Assembly: GCA_963775235.1 (NCBI GenBank)
Contig: CAVZHY010000002.1
Coordinates: forward strand, 310,001 to 374,000
Length of the DNA stretch: 64,000 nt
Direction: 5' to 3'
From: JBBDMC01 sp963775235
GTDB lineage: Bacteria; Pseudomonadota; Alphaproteobacteria; Rhizobiales; Kaistiaceae
Below, in pieces: positions 8,320-17,530 of the stretch. The position numbers and the translations under genes were made by a program. How positions within the stretch are numbered: the first letter of the stretch is position 1; each line of letters starts with the position of its first letter. Below the pieces are notes generated by a model. The model made no database searches. It saw only the letters and a program-made list of their open reading frames with translations, and had not been told where the DNA came from.

Positions 8320-9876
8320 ATGACCGAAGTCACCCAGACGCCCCTGCCCGCTGGTCAGGACGAGGTCTTCGCCTTTCTCGGTGACCCGGCGACCCATGGC
8401 CTGTCGGAACCGGTCAAGCGCATCGATACCCACGCCGCCGCCGTCTTCCTGGCCGGTCGGGACGTCTACAAGGTGAAGCGCGCGGTCCTTTTCCCGTTCA
8501 TGGACCAGTCAACGCTGGCCCGCCGCCACGCTGCCTGTGAGGCGGAAGTCCGCGTGAACCGCGACTTCACGCCTGAAATCTACCTTGGCGTCGTTCCCAT
8601 CACGCGCACGAACGGCAAGCTTCGCTTCGGTGGTGACGGGGCCATCGTCGAGTGGGCGGTTCATATGAAACGTTTCGACGAGAGCCGCACCCTCGACCTC
8701 GTCGCCGACCGCGGCGAGATATCACCCGAACTGATTGCCGACATCGCCGATCTGATTCTGGCCTCGCATCGCGCTGCCCGGATCGGCGACGGCGAGACTG
8801 CGACTACGGCGCTCGCTGGTGTGGTCAATGAAACGCTGACCGAGCTCGTGGAGGCGCCCGACATCTTTCCGGCCGCGCCCGCCAGGGCCCTTGCCGCGTC
8901 CATGCGCGCGACCTTCCGCGACGTCCGTCCGCTTCTCCTCGCGCGTGGCCGTGCCGCCCGTGTGCGTCGCTGTCATGGCGATCTCCACCTGCGCAACATT
9001 GCTCTGCTTGGCGAGCGGCCGATCTTGTTCGACGCCCTCGAGTTCGATGAGTCGATCGCAACGACCGATGTCCTCTACGACCTGTCGTTCACGCTCATGG
9101 ACCTGTGGCAGCGGCGCCTCGTCGGCGAAGCCAACCTGCTGCTCAACCGGTATCTGTGGGGCTCGGAGGACATCGGCGGCGAGCTTGCCGGCCTGGCGGC
9201 ACTCCCGTTGTTCCTCAGTCTTCGCGCCGCCGTGCTTGCCAAGATCGACGCCATCCGCTTCCGCGATGTCGCTCGCGCGACCACAGTCAAAGGCGAGGCG
9301 CTGCGCTATTTCGAGATCGCCGGCGAGTTCCTTGCCCCGTCGCCGCCCATTCTCGTCGCCATCGGCGGTTTGTCGGGAACCGGCAAGACGACCCTCGCCG
9401 GCCGTATTGCTCCCGCGATCGGGCGCGCCCCGGGCGCCGTTCACCTGCGCAGCGACATCGAGCGCAAGCGTCGGTTCGGCGTGCCGGAACTCCAGCCTTT
9501 GCCCGAGATCGCCTACCGCCGGGACGTCACAAGCGAGGTCTTCGCGTCGCTCCGCACCGAAGCGGAAGCAGCACTCGGCGCCGGTCACTGCGTCATCGTC
9601 GATGCCGTCCACCGTACGCCCGACGAGCGCGAGCTGATCGCCGGTGTTGCCGCGCGCTGTGGTGCCCGCTTCGTCGGCCTGTGGCTCGATGCTCCTCTCG
9701 CCACGCTCATCGCGAGGGTCGAGGCCCGCCGCCGCGACGCCTCCGACGCCTCCACCCGCGTGGTGCTCGACCAGGCGGCGGGGGCGCCAACCGGAACCAT
9801 CGCCTGGACGCGTCTCGACGCCTCCGTTCCCCCCGACGCCCTCGCCCGCACAGCCCTCGCCGTCTGCACGCCTTGA
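8320..9876 (+). CDS. Bifunctional aminoglycoside-phosphotransferase-like / P-loop kinase protein
   Basis: The 518-residue protein fuses two domains. The N-terminal half resembles aminoglycoside/choline kinases, with the catalytic loop CHGDLHLRNI (about residue 220) and the following DALEFDE metal site. The C-terminal half is an AAA_33-type kinase with Walker A GLSGTGKTT (about residue 350) and a second Asp in IVDAVH. Homologues of this fusion are common in proteobacterial stress clusters and are usually annotated only by domain; the substrate is unknown, and the name should not be read as antibiotic resistance. The start is the ATG at 8320, 19 bases after chaB. Confidence 0.85.
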   Translation: MTEVTQTPLPAGQDEVFAFLGDPATHGLSEPVKRIDTHAAAVFLAGRDVYKVKRAVLFPFMDQSTLARRHAACEAEVRVNRDFTPEIYLGVVPITRTNGKLRFGGDGAIVEWAVHMKRFDESRTLDLVADRGEISPELIADIADLILASHRAARIGDGETATTALAGVVNETLTELVEAPDIFPAAPARALAASMRATFRDVRPLLLARGRAARVRRCHGDLHLRNIALLGERPILFDALEFDESIATTDVLYDLSFTLMDLWQRRLVGEANLLLNRYLWGSEDIGGELAGLAALPLFLSLRAAVLAKIDAIRFRDVARATTVKGEALRYFEIAGEFLAPSPPILVAIGGLSGTGKTTLAGRIAPAIGRAPGAVHLRSDIERKRRFGVPELQPLPEIAYRRDVTSEVFASLRTEAEAALGAGHCVIVDAVHRTPDERELIAGVAARCGARFVGLWLDAPLATLIARVEARRRDASDASTRVVLDQAAGAPTGTIAWTRLDASVPPDALARTALAVCTP

Positions 9877-10004
9877 GCCGGCCCCGATTGCCGACGGCAC
9901 CCGGCGCACCTATGGTTTGACCGCGCGACGATCGGCCGGCGAAGGACGCGCACGAGGCAACAGCGGCCGCCAGCAGCGGCGTGTGCGCAGACGGAGACCC
10001 CGCA

Positions 10005-11339
10005 GTGTCGGCATATGAAGAAAAGAAAGCGGCGCTGACCGAACGCCTTCGCAAGAGCAAGGGCGCGGTGCGTCTCGACAAGAGCCTCAGCCACCTTTTC
10101 CGTGGCCGCTCCGCCCCACCAGCGACCAGGCTCGATGCCCGCACCCTCAACCAGGTGGTCGCGGTCGACACCGGGAACGGGACCGTCGACGTCGAGGGCA
10201 TGACTTCCTACGAAAGCCTGACCGAGGCGACCCTCCGACACGGCGTTCTGCCCGCCGTTGTGCCGCAGCTCAAGGGTATCACCATCGGCGGCGCCTGCGC
10301 CGGACTCGGGATTGAATCATCGTCGTTCCGCTATGGCCTCGCCCACGAGACGGTGGTCGAGATGGAGGTTCTCCTCGCCAGCGGCGAGACCGTCGTGTGC
10401 ACGCCGACCAACGAGCATCGCGATCTCTTCTTCGGCTTCCCCAACTCCTTCGGCACACTTGGCTATGCCTTGCGGATCAAGGCGAGGACGGTGCCGGCGA
10501 AACCTTTCGTCGCCCTCCAGCACATCCGCCACGGCGATCCCGCCACTTTCTTCGATGAAGTCGAAGCCTGGAGCGCGCGCGCCGAAGTTGACTTCGTCGA
10601 TGGCGTCGTCTTCGGCCCGGGCGAGCATTATCTCACCATCGGCCGCTTCGTCGACGAGACCCCTTACCTCAGCGACTACACCTACCTCAACATCTACTAC
10701 CGCTCGATAACCGAGCGGCAGGAGGACTTCCTGACGACGCTCGATTACATCTGGCGTTGGGACACCGACTGGTTCTGGTGCTCAAGGATGCTGTACGCGC
10801 AGAACCCGGTCGTCCGCCGCCTGCTCGGCCGCCGCCGGCTCAATTCGATCTTCTACAAGAAAGTCGTCGACTGGCAGCCCGGTTATCGGCTGCGCGCGCT
10901 GTCGCGGCTGGTGTCGCGCCGCCACTATGAGTCCGTCATCCAGGACGTTGACGTCACCGTCGACAAGGCGCCGGCGTTTCTCGATTTCTTCCAGCGCGAG
11001 ATCGGCCTGACACCGGTATGGATTTGCCCCTTTCGGGCCTACGACCCCGACGTGACCTATCCGCTCTTTCCCACCGATCGCCGCGCCCTCTACGTCAATT
11101 TCGGGTTCTGGGACCAGAAGGTCGCCGACACCCGGTATCCCGAAGGTCACTTCAACCGTCTGGTCGAGCACAAGCTCCGTGAGCTGGGTGGCATCAAGTC
11201 GCTCTACTCGGACTCGTATTACACGCCGGAGGAGTTCTGGGCGCTCTACAACCGGGACAGCTACGAGGCCCTGAAATCGAAGTATGATCCCGGCCGCCGG
11301 TTGGCCGACCTCTACGACAAGTGCGTGCTCAGGCGCTGA
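10005..11339 (+). CDS. FAD-binding oxidoreductase (DHCR24/TmsA-like)
   Basis: A VAO/PCMH-type flavoprotein of about 444 residues. The FAD_binding_4 domain shows VDVEGMTSYESLTEATLRHG and ITIGGACAGLGIESSSFRYG, the pattern of Delta24-sterol-reductase-like and fatty-acyl flavoproteins. The GTG at 10005 follows a GGAG at about 9994 and is preferred to the upstream TTG at 9981. It converges on a CFA-synthase-like methyltransferase whose stop lies 10 bases away. In actinobacteria a flavoprotein of this type (TmsA/BfaA) reduces the methylene intermediate made by such a methyltransferase (TmsB/BfaB) to give 10-methyl fatty acids, which is a reasonable hypothesis here. There is no signal peptide. Confidence 0.85.
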   Translation: MSAYEEKKAALTERLRKSKGAVRLDKSLSHLFRGRSAPPATRLDARTLNQVVAVDTGNGTVDVEGMTSYESLTEATLRHGVLPAVVPQLKGITIGGACAGLGIESSSFRYGLAHETVVEMEVLLASGETVVCTPTNEHRDLFFGFPNSFGTLGYALRIKARTVPAKPFVALQHIRHGDPATFFDEVEAWSARAEVDFVDGVVFGPGEHYLTIGRFVDETPYLSDYTYLNIYYRSITERQEDFLTTLDYIWRWDTDWFWCSRMLYAQNPVVRRLLGRRRLNSIFYKKVVDWQPGYRLRALSRLVSRRHYESVIQDVDVTVDKAPAFLDFFQREIGLTPVWICPFRAYDPDVTYPLFPTDRRALYVNFGFWDQKVADTRYPEGHFNRLVEHKLRELGGIKSLYSDSYYTPEEFWALYNRDSYEALKSKYDPGRRLADLYDKCVLRR

Positions 11340-11349
11340 ACGAACCTGC

Positions 11350-12645
11350 TCAGCGATAGCACTCCGGCTCCCTGTCGCCACCCATGAAATCGGCCGCCGG
11401 CCGCTCGCCCGGGGTCCACGGGAAGTGGTCGGCGCTGCGTCCCTTGGCGAAGACGATGTGCGACAGGTCGAGGGAGTCGCCGAACACCTCGTCGGTCCCT
11501 TCCAGGTACATCGTCCAGATGCGCCGGAATCGCTCGGTGAAGACCGCCGGGTCGGCCGCCTGAATTTCCGGCCAATGCGCCTCGATGTTGTCCCGCCATC
11601 GGCGCGCCGTCTGGCGGTAATGCGGCCACAGGTTCTCGACCTCGACCATCATCAGCCCCGCGGCGTCGAACGCGGTCAGCGTGTCGGGCAGGCTTGGCAG
11701 GTGGCCACCGGGAAAAATGTATTTCAGCGTCAGCATGTTGGTCATCTGCCGCGACATCAGGCTGGTCGTCGACACCACGCCTAGTCCGCCGGTCTTGAGC
11801 GCCGCGGCGATCGAGCGTGCCCATAATCGGTATTGCCGGCGCGAATAGCCGGCGTGCTCGTGGACGCCGATCGAGACGAATCGGTCGAAGCGGCCGGCTT
11901 CCCGGACGATGTCACGATGGTCGCCGTCGACCACCCGGATCGCATCGCCGAGGTCGTGTCGCCTGAAGCGTTCGCGCATGTACGCGTTCTGGCGGTCGAC
12001 CGGGTTGTAGACGGTGACATCGACCCCGTACCGGGTGGCCATGTAGATCGGCATGTAGCCCCAGCCCGACCCGACCTCGAGTACCTTCAGGCCCGGCGCC
12101 AGACGGAGCTTTCGGCAGACGTACTCGTAAGTATTGTACTTGGCCTGGTTGAGCGTGCGCGTCTGCGGCGTCCACAAACCCTCCGAGTAGCCCACGGTCT
12201 CCCCCAGCATGTGCTCGAACAGGACCGGATCGACCGCATAGTGGAAATCCGCATTGCGGATCGAACGCTGTCGGTTGGTATTGCTCTGCGCCAGTTCCTG
12301 GGCCCACTGACGCAATCCGTTGATCGGATTGCGCAAGAAGCGGCTCCAGTACGACACGGGCACCATGCCTTGCGCGTAACCGATCCTGGCAAGCGCCGCG
12401 ATCGGTCGGTCGCCGTCAAGGTCGATTTCTCCCTCCACGTAGCCTTCGAAAATCCCCTCGTAAAAGAAGATCAGCGCCCGCCGCTCCGCCCGGGGCTTCT
12501 TGAACCAGATGGCGATGTCGGGCTTGGTCTGATCGGGACCGCTGCTGACGACCGACCCGTCGGCGAACTCGACACGGAGGGAGACATCCGGCGCCGTCCG
12601 ACCGATCTTCTTGAAGATCTCGCGTAGCGCATATCGCGCGATCAT
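11350..12645 (-). CDS. SAM-dependent methyltransferase, cyclopropane-fatty-acyl-phospholipid synthase family
   Basis: The 431-residue protein has the size and layout of CFA synthases. An N-terminal lipid-binding domain (about 1-150, with EGYVEGEIDLDGD) precedes a Rossmann methyltransferase domain with the SAM loop VLEVGSGWGY (about 190), FDRFVSIGVHEH and the family-typical YIFPGGHLPSL. It transfers a methylene or methyl group from SAM to the double bond of a phospholipid acyl chain. The convergent FAD oxidoreductase next door suggests a branched-chain product and not a plain cyclopropane, but the sequence alone cannot settle this. The start is the ATG at 12645; the 400-base upstream gap could hold its promoter. 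Confidence 0.9.
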   Translation of the reverse strand: MIARYALREIFKKIGRTAPDVSLRVEFADGSVVSSGPDQTKPDIAIWFKKPRAERRALIFFYEGIFEGYVEGEIDLDGDRPIAALARIGYAQGMVPVSYWSRFLRNPINGLRQWAQELAQSNTNRQRSIRNADFHYAVDPVLFEHMLGETVGYSEGLWTPQTRTLNQAKYNTYEYVCRKLRLAPGLKVLEVGSGWGYMPIYMATRYGVDVTVYNPVDRQNAYMRERFRRHDLGDAIRVVDGDHRDIVREAGRFDRFVSIGVHEHAGYSRRQYRLWARSIAAALKTGGLGVVSTTSLMSRQMTNMLTLKYIFPGGHLPSLPDTLTAFDAAGLMMVEVENLWPHYRQTARRWRDNIEAHWPEIQAADPAVFTERFRRIWTMYLEGTDEVFGDSLDLSHIVFAKGRSADHFPWTPGERPAADFMGGDREPECYR

Positions 12646-13049
12646 CAGTCACTCCGCCGCCGGTCGCTGTTGCCCTAATGACTCGCGGCCGATGCAGGAA
12701 ATCCCGCAACCAAAGCTGCCGACGAGTTGCGCGATGAGATGCCCGGCGCATCGGGCTTGTCAATCGCTCATCGGGCCTCAAAATCGCCGGCCGCACGGCT
12801 GGCGCAGAGACCACAGGCCGCGCGCAAAAGGAACTCCATGTAGAAACCAGGAGGACACGTTGAGCATCGCGAGGATGCTTATTGCAATCGCGTATTAAAG
12901 GAAGTGTCTCGAAATACAATACACGCAACGACACGCGCAGGGCCAATCCGGCCTTTGCCGGATTCCTGAACGACCAGGGCATGATCTGGCGTGAACGGCC
13001 CTCCCGCGCCCGGCGACCGGGCGCGGGAATTGCCGCTTAAGCGGCAGTG
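12646..13049. other. Intergenic gap without a supported gene
   Basis: I see no convincing coding frame here. The left part is the probable promoter region of the methyltransferase gene. A GGAGG near 12850 precedes only a 12-codon frame. The right end carries the hairpins listed as the DUF4170 terminator. Confidence 0.5.
13003..13046 (-). terminator. Double hairpin after the DUF4170 gene
   Basis: Two inverted repeats lie just past the DUF4170 stop. A 16-base self-complementary TGCCGCTTAAGCGGCA sits at 13031-13046. A perfect 11-bp stem (CCCGCGCCCGG with CCGGGCGCGGG, loop CGA) spans 13003-13027. There is no long T run, so the terminator role is inferred from position. Confidence 0.5.
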
Positions 13050-13253
13050 TCAGCGGCGGACCGCCGTCACCACCACAGAGTAGCGCACGTTCGCCTTGGC
13101 CCGCGTGTCGGCCGCACGTTCGCGCCATGAGCGGTATGCGTCGTCGTAGGAGGCGAAGGGCCCGTATGCCTCGCCGCTGTCGTCATTGAGCGCGGCGAAG
13201 TTTGCGTCGCGATAGCTGCCGCCGACGACCCAGAATTCTTCAACCGTTGGCAT
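13050..13253 (-). CDS. DUF4170 family protein
   Basis: The 67-residue soluble protein has the family pattern FWVVGGSYRD near the start, YGPFASYDDAYRSWRERA in the middle and VRYSVV at the end, as in the small DUF4170 proteins widespread in Alphaproteobacteria. It lies 30 bases after the isocitrate lyase stop on the same strand and is followed by a double hairpin, so it is probably the last gene of that transcript. Its function is unknown. Confidence 0.85.
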   Translation of the reverse strand: MPTVEEFWVVGGSYRDANFAALNDDSGEAYGPFASYDDAYRSWRERAADTRAKANVRYSVVVTAVRR

Positions 13254-13283
13254 CTCGCTTCCTTTCCGGATTGACGCGCCGGG

Positions 13284-14582
13284 TTACGCCGCCGCGACCG
13301 TCTCCCGCTCCCCTTGCATTCCGTTGCCCTGGAATTGTTCTTCTTCGGTCGATCCCGCCATTGCCACCGTCGATGACTGGCCGCCCGAGACCGCCATGGC
13401 AACCGCGTCGAAGTAGCCGGTGCCGACTTCGTGCTGGTGGCGGACGGCCGTGAAGCCCTTCGCCTGCGCGGCGAACTCCCGCTCCTGAAAGTCCGAGTAG
13501 GCCGCCATGCCGCGCCGGGCGTAGTCCTGCGCCAGCTCGAACATACCGAGGTTGAGCGCGTGGAACCCGGCAAGCGTGACGAACTGGAAGCGATAACCCA
13601 TGGCCGCCAACTCTTCGCGGAATCCGGCGATCATCTTTCCGTCGAGTTTCGCCCGCCAGTTGAATGACGGCGAGCAGTTGTAGGCGAGGAACTTGCCGGG
13701 GAAGTGCCGATGGATTTCGTCGGCGAACTCGCGCGCCTCACCGAGGTCGGGCGTCGAGGTCTCCCACCACAACAGATCGGCATACGGCGCGTAGCTCAGC
13801 GAGCGTGCAATGGCGTGCGGAACCGAATGAGTATTTCCCTGCTTCAGCCGGTAGAAACCTTCGCTCGTCCGCTCGCCGGAAATCCATTGATGGTCACGCT
13901 CGTCGACATCGCTGGTGATCAGCGTCGCCGAATGCGCATCCGTGCGCGCCATGACCAGCGTCTCCACCCCGCTGACGTCGGCGGCCAGCCGCGCCGCATT
14001 GAGCGTACGGATGAACGTCTGTGTCGGCACCAGCACCTTGCCGCCGAGGTGGCCGCACTTCTTCTCCGACGCGAGCTGGTCCTCGAAGTGGACGGCCGCT
14101 GCGCCCGCCTCGATCATCGCTTTCATCAGCTCGAAGGCGTTGAGCGGCCCGCCGAATCCGGCTTCCGCGTCGGCCACAATCGGGGCGAACCAGTATGTCG
14201 AGGTATCGCCCTCGAGGTTCGCGATCTGATCGGCGCGCTGCAATGTCTTGTTGATGCGCCGCACGACCTCCGGCACCGAAGAGGCCGGATAGAGCGACTG
14301 GTCCGGATACATCTCTCCGGCGTTGTTGGCGTCGGCGGCCACCTGCCAGCCGGACAGGTAGATCGCGTCCAGGCCGGCCTTCACCTGCTGCAGGGCCTGG
14401 TTCCCGGTGACTGCCCCCAGCGAGGCTACCACCGGCCGCTCATGGAGCAATTGCCACAGGCGCCGCGCCCCGAGCCTGGCAAGCGTGTGCTGGACGGGAA
14501 TGGTGCCCCTCAGCCGTTCGACGGCCTCCGGCGAATAATCGCGGCGGATGCCCGCGAACCGGTTTGTAGTGTTTGTCATCAT
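13284..14582 (-). CDS. aceA: Isocitrate lyase
   Basis: It splits isocitrate into glyoxylate and succinate, the first step of the glyoxylate shunt. The catalytic loop KKCGHLGGK with its active Cys is present near residue 180, with FEDQLASEKK before it and the YNCSPSFNW signature near 305. At 432 residues it is the usual size of the bacterial enzyme. The start codon (ATG at 14582 or 14579) follows a GGAG. It is transcribed away from a ScfR/RamB-like regulator whose family controls acetate and propionate genes. Malate synthase is not in the window, but acetyl-CoA synthetase lies at 46.6 kb. Confidence 0.96.
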   Translation of the reverse strand: MMTNTTNRFAGIRRDYSPEAVERLRGTIPVQHTLARLGARRLWQLLHERPVVASLGAVTGNQALQQVKAGLDAIYLSGWQVAADANNAGEMYPDQSLYPASSVPEVVRRINKTLQRADQIANLEGDTSTYWFAPIVADAEAGFGGPLNAFELMKAMIEAGAAAVHFEDQLASEKKCGHLGGKVLVPTQTFIRTLNAARLAADVSGVETLVMARTDAHSATLITSDVDERDHQWISGERTSEGFYRLKQGNTHSVPHAIARSLSYAPYADLLWWETSTPDLGEAREFADEIHRHFPGKFLAYNCSPSFNWRAKLDGKMIAGFREELAAMGYRFQFVTLAGFHALNLGMFELAQDYARRGMAAYSDFQEREFAAQAKGFTAVRHQHEVGTGYFDAVAMAVSGGQSSTVAMAGSTEEEQFQGNGMQGERETVAAA

Positions 14583-14616
14583 TTCGCTCCGTTGCGGATT
14601 GTGGCAACATGGCGTG

Positions 14617-14629
14617 ACAACGTCGTTGT
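14617..14629. promoter_or_regulatory. Candidate operator between aceA and the ScfR/RamB-like gene
   Basis: ACAACG-T-CGTTGT is a perfect 13-base dyad in the 143-base divergent intergenic region, 35 bases before aceA. A weaker GTTGC-N8-GCAAC dyad lies just beside it. Either could be the regulator's site, inferred only from position and symmetry. Confidence 0.3.
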
Positions 14630-14725
14630 TTCAATAACTAGCTGAAATCACGATGAAATCATGAGCATTGTCAACATCTACACAATTCGAGTATGTAATA
14701 GTGTAAACGCTGTAAGGGAAATGTC

Positions 14726-16150
14726 ATGAAAGCGATGCGGGTTGGCGGCCGGTTGCGCCGTCTCAGACAGGAGCGCCGGCTCACCCAGGCACAGATGGCG
14801 CGTGAGCTTGCCATCAGCGCCAGTTACCTCACGCTGTTGGAGAGCAATCAGCGGCCGGTGACGGTCCGCGTTCTGCTGAAGCTGGTCGAGAAGTTCCACG
14901 TCGACCTGAAGGAGTTCGCGGCCGACACCGACCAGCGCTTGTCGCTGGAGCTGATGGAGGCGTTCTCCGACCCGATCTTCGAGAACGCCGAAGTCAAGGC
15001 GACTGACGTCCAGGAGTTGGTCGCGACGCTGCCCGCGGTCGGCCGCGCCGTCCTTGATCTTTACGGCGGCTACCGTCGCCACCTGCCCGCTGGTGCGAGC
15101 GACAGCGCCGGTGACGACGCCACCGAGGCGCCGCCGGTGACGATCCCCTCAGAGGAAGTGACCGGGCACATCCAGTCGCGGCTCAACTATTTTCCCGAGA
15201 TCGAAGAGGTCGCCGAGCAGTTGTGGGCCGATCAGGGCCTCGCCATTCACGCCCTGCACCAGGGCCTGACGGCGATCCTGCGTGAACGTTATTCGGTCGA
15301 GGTCGAGATCCGCACCGCCGACCAGATGAAGGGCCGTTCGCGGCGTTACGACCGCCTGTCGCGCAGGCTCGAGATTTCCGAGATGCTGCTGGCGCCGAGC
15401 CGGCTTTTCCAGATCGCGCACCAGATCGCCTATCTCGGGCACCACGACCTTCTCGACCGTCTCGTGGAACAGGCCGCCCTTTCCAGTGAAGAGGCCAAAG
15501 CGCTGATGCGCACCGCGCTCGCCAATTATTTCGCCGCCGCCGTGCTTATGCCCTACCAGCTGTTCCGCGATGCTGCCAGGAACGTTCGCTACGACGTCGA
15601 CATCCTGAAGAACCGTTTCGGCGTCTCGTTCGAGCAGGTCTGTCATCGTCTGACGACGCTCCGGCGTCCCGGTGCGGAGGGCGTGCCGCTTCATTTCATC
15701 CGCGTCGATATCGCCGGCAACATCTCCAAGCGCTTCTCCGCATCGGGCATTCACATCGCCCGCTTCGGCGCCGCCTGCCCGCGCTGGAACGTCTACGATG
15801 CCTTCGGCACGCCGGGCATGATCCGCACGCAGCTTTCGCGCATGCCGGACGGCTCCACCTACTTCTGCATCGCCCGCACCACCGGTCGCGCCACCGCCTT
15901 TACCGGCGGCGGACTCCCCCACCGCGTCGGTCAGCGGGCTCTGGGCCTCGGTTGCGATGTCCGCCACGCATCGGAGATCGTCTATGCTGACGGGCTCAAC
16001 CTCGCCGACCCGCAGATCGTCACGCCGATCGGTGTGTCGTGCCGCACCTGCCCGCGCACGGATTGCGCCGAACGCGCCATGCCCTCGCTTCACCAGAAGC
16101 TTCACATCGACGAGAACGTCCGCGGCCCGTCGACCTACGTGCAGACCTGA
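14726..16150 (+). CDS. ScfR/RamB-like short-chain acyl-CoA transcriptional regulator (XRE family)
   Basis: The 474-residue protein combines an N-terminal XRE helix-turn-helix (RRLRQERRLTQAQMARELAI with SASYLTLLESNQRP) and a long C-terminal region. That region has an IrrE/ImmA-like part that lacks a clear HExxH motif (ALANYFAAAVLMPY) and a C-terminal cysteine block with CRTCPRTDC. This is the layout of RamB, ScfR and PccR regulators, which sense CoA esters and control glyoxylate-cycle, acetate and propionate genes. Its divergent placement against isocitrate lyase supports control of aceA. The C-terminal cysteines may bind a metal, as in relatives. Confidence 0.9.
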   Translation: MKAMRVGGRLRRLRQERRLTQAQMARELAISASYLTLLESNQRPVTVRVLLKLVEKFHVDLKEFAADTDQRLSLELMEAFSDPIFENAEVKATDVQELVATLPAVGRAVLDLYGGYRRHLPAGASDSAGDDATEAPPVTIPSEEVTGHIQSRLNYFPEIEEVAEQLWADQGLAIHALHQGLTAILRERYSVEVEIRTADQMKGRSRRYDRLSRRLEISEMLLAPSRLFQIAHQIAYLGHHDLLDRLVEQAALSSEEAKALMRTALANYFAAAVLMPYQLFRDAARNVRYDVDILKNRFGVSFEQVCHRLTTLRRPGAEGVPLHFIRVDIAGNISKRFSASGIHIARFGAACPRWNVYDAFGTPGMIRTQLSRMPDGSTYFCIARTTGRATAFTGGGLPHRVGQRALGLGCDVRHASEIVYADGLNLADPQIVTPIGVSCRTCPRTDCAERAMPSLHQKLHIDENVRGPSTYVQT

Positions 16151-16200
16151 GCAATTCCAGGCGGGTCGTCGACGACCAACGGATCGGCCGCTGCCCCCGC

Positions 16201-17001
16201 TCAGCCGACGCGCGTCGCCAGCGCTGATGCCAGCGCCTCCAGCGTCTCGCGCGGTGCCTTGCCAATCAGCAGATAGCCGCGACCGCCGGTCGTCCAGAAC
16301 ACGATGTTGAGGCCGTGGCGTTGCTCGAATTGCGGCGCCTGGTCCGGCCGTCCGCTGGCAATGATGCAGAACGATATCGGACCGTCCTGGGGCGACAGGT
16401 AGGCCAGCTGCACCAGCGGCCGCTGCCAATAGTCGAAGAGCTGGACGCGCTTCAGGTAGGCGTCTGGCAGCGCCAGTTTCTCCGCCGACAGATCGAGCGA
16501 GAGTTTGTCGCCGACCGCTGCGAGTTCCTGGTCGACGGATGCCGGGTCCTCCGCGATTACCGACATCGATTCGGCGGTGAGGAATCCCTGGTAGTCGGCG
16601 ACCGCCTCGCGCCAGTTCGGCTGCTCGGAGGCTTCCTGGCGCTGTGGTGCCAGCAACTGCGGCGTCACATAGCCGGCGATCCCGCCGACCGCGAAGATCA
16701 CCACCGCCGCCGCAACCATTCCCGGCCACCGCCGGCCTCGGCGACCCTCGCCACGCCGTTCGCGCGCCGCATCCACGAGCATGGCCCCAAGCCGGTCGCC
16801 CGGTGCCGCCGCCAGCAGGGTGTCGAATGCTTCGGCGAACCGCCGCCCCCCGGAGCGGAGCGTTTCCAGCCGCGCCTTCAGGGCCGTATCGCCGGCCAGT
16901 CTCAATTCCAGCGCGGCCCGACCTTCGGCGGCGAGCTCGCCGTCAAGGTAGGCCACCAGGACCTCGTCGTCGGGTTGGCCGTTATCGACCGGATCTGCCA
17001 T
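16201..17001 (-). CDS. Anti-sigma factor with one membrane helix
   Basis: The 266-residue protein has an N-terminal cytoplasmic segment, EVLVAYLDGELAAEGRAALE, typical of anti-sigma factors. One membrane helix (about residues 95-117, MVAAAVVIFAVGGIAGYV) precedes a periplasmic C-terminal domain. The classic zinc H-x3-C-x2-C motif of ZAS anti-sigma factors is absent. The ATG at 17001 overlaps the sigma gene end by 20 bases, so the two are co-translated. It should hold the upstream sigma factor inactive until a cell-envelope signal arrives; the signal is unknown. Confidence 0.85.
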   Translation of the reverse strand: MADPVDNGQPDDEVLVAYLDGELAAEGRAALELRLAGDTALKARLETLRSGGRRFAEAFDTLLAAAPGDRLGAMLVDAARERRGEGRRGRRWPGMVAAAVVIFAVGGIAGYVTPQLLAPQRQEASEQPNWREAVADYQGFLTAESMSVIAEDPASVDQELAAVGDKLSLDLSAEKLALPDAYLKRVQLFDYWQRPLVQLAYLSPQDGPISFCIIASGRPDQAPQFEQRHGLNIVFWTTGGRGYLLIGKAPRETLEALASALATRVG

Positions 17002-17530
17002 GGTTTCCAATGCCCTGCGCCGCGACGGCGACCGTCTCGGCGTTCAACCCCGCAAGTCTTGCCCGCGCCGCTGCCAGCCGCGACATCACGGTCCCGACCG
17101 GAACATCCAGCAGGCTCGCGGCTTCGCGGTAGGTCATGCCCTCGACATAAACCAGAAATACTGTTTCGCGCTGCGCTTCCGGCAAGGCCTGCACCTCACG
17201 TAACACCTGGCCCGCCCAGATATTCGTTTCCGAGTGGTGGAGCCCGTCGAACACCAGCACGGCGTCGGCGTCCACGAGCCCTTGACCGAGCCGCACTTTG
17301 CGCGCCCTCACCTCGTTCAGCCAGATCGAGTGGAGGATCGTGAGCAACCACCGGTCGAGACGCGTCCCGGCCTCGAACTGATGCGAGCGCTCCAGCGCCC
17401 TGACGCATGTCGCCTGCACCAGGTCCTCGGCGGTATCCCGGTTGCCGGAAAGCACCAGGCCGTACCGCCACAGCCGCGGCAGCAGCTGCGGCAGCCCTTG
17501 CGTCACGACGTCGCGACCGTCTCCTGGCAT
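16982..17530 (-). CDS. ECF-type RNA polymerase sigma factor
   Basis: Sigma region 2 is seen as LPRLWRYGLVLSGNRDTAED, then LVQATC, and region 4 as EGMTYREAASLLDVPVGTVM, then SRLAAARARL. At about 182 residues from the ATG at 17530 it has the usual ECF length. A longer frame reaches 17617 but adds only a basic, non-conserved leader. It pairs with the overlapping anti-sigma gene downstream. Target promoters cannot be named from the window. Confidence 0.9.
   Translation of the reverse strand: MPGDGRDVVTQGLPQLLPRLWRYGLVLSGNRDTAEDLVQATCVRALERSHQFEAGTRLDRWLLTILHSIWLNEVRARKVRLGQGLVDADAVLVFDGLHHSETNIWAGQVLREVQALPEAQRETVFLVYVEGMTYREAASLLDVPVGTVMSRLAAARARLAGLNAETVAVAAQGIGNHGRSGR

Noticed and set aside
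8320..9876. Antibiotic resistance by aminoglycoside phosphotransferase
   Set aside because: The fusion with a P-loop kinase and the stress-gene context fit a chromosomal housekeeping family; the domain name alone does not show resistance.
12850..12898. Twelve-codon frame after a GGAGG
   Set aside because: Too short and without a downstream gene on that strand that could make it a leader peptide.
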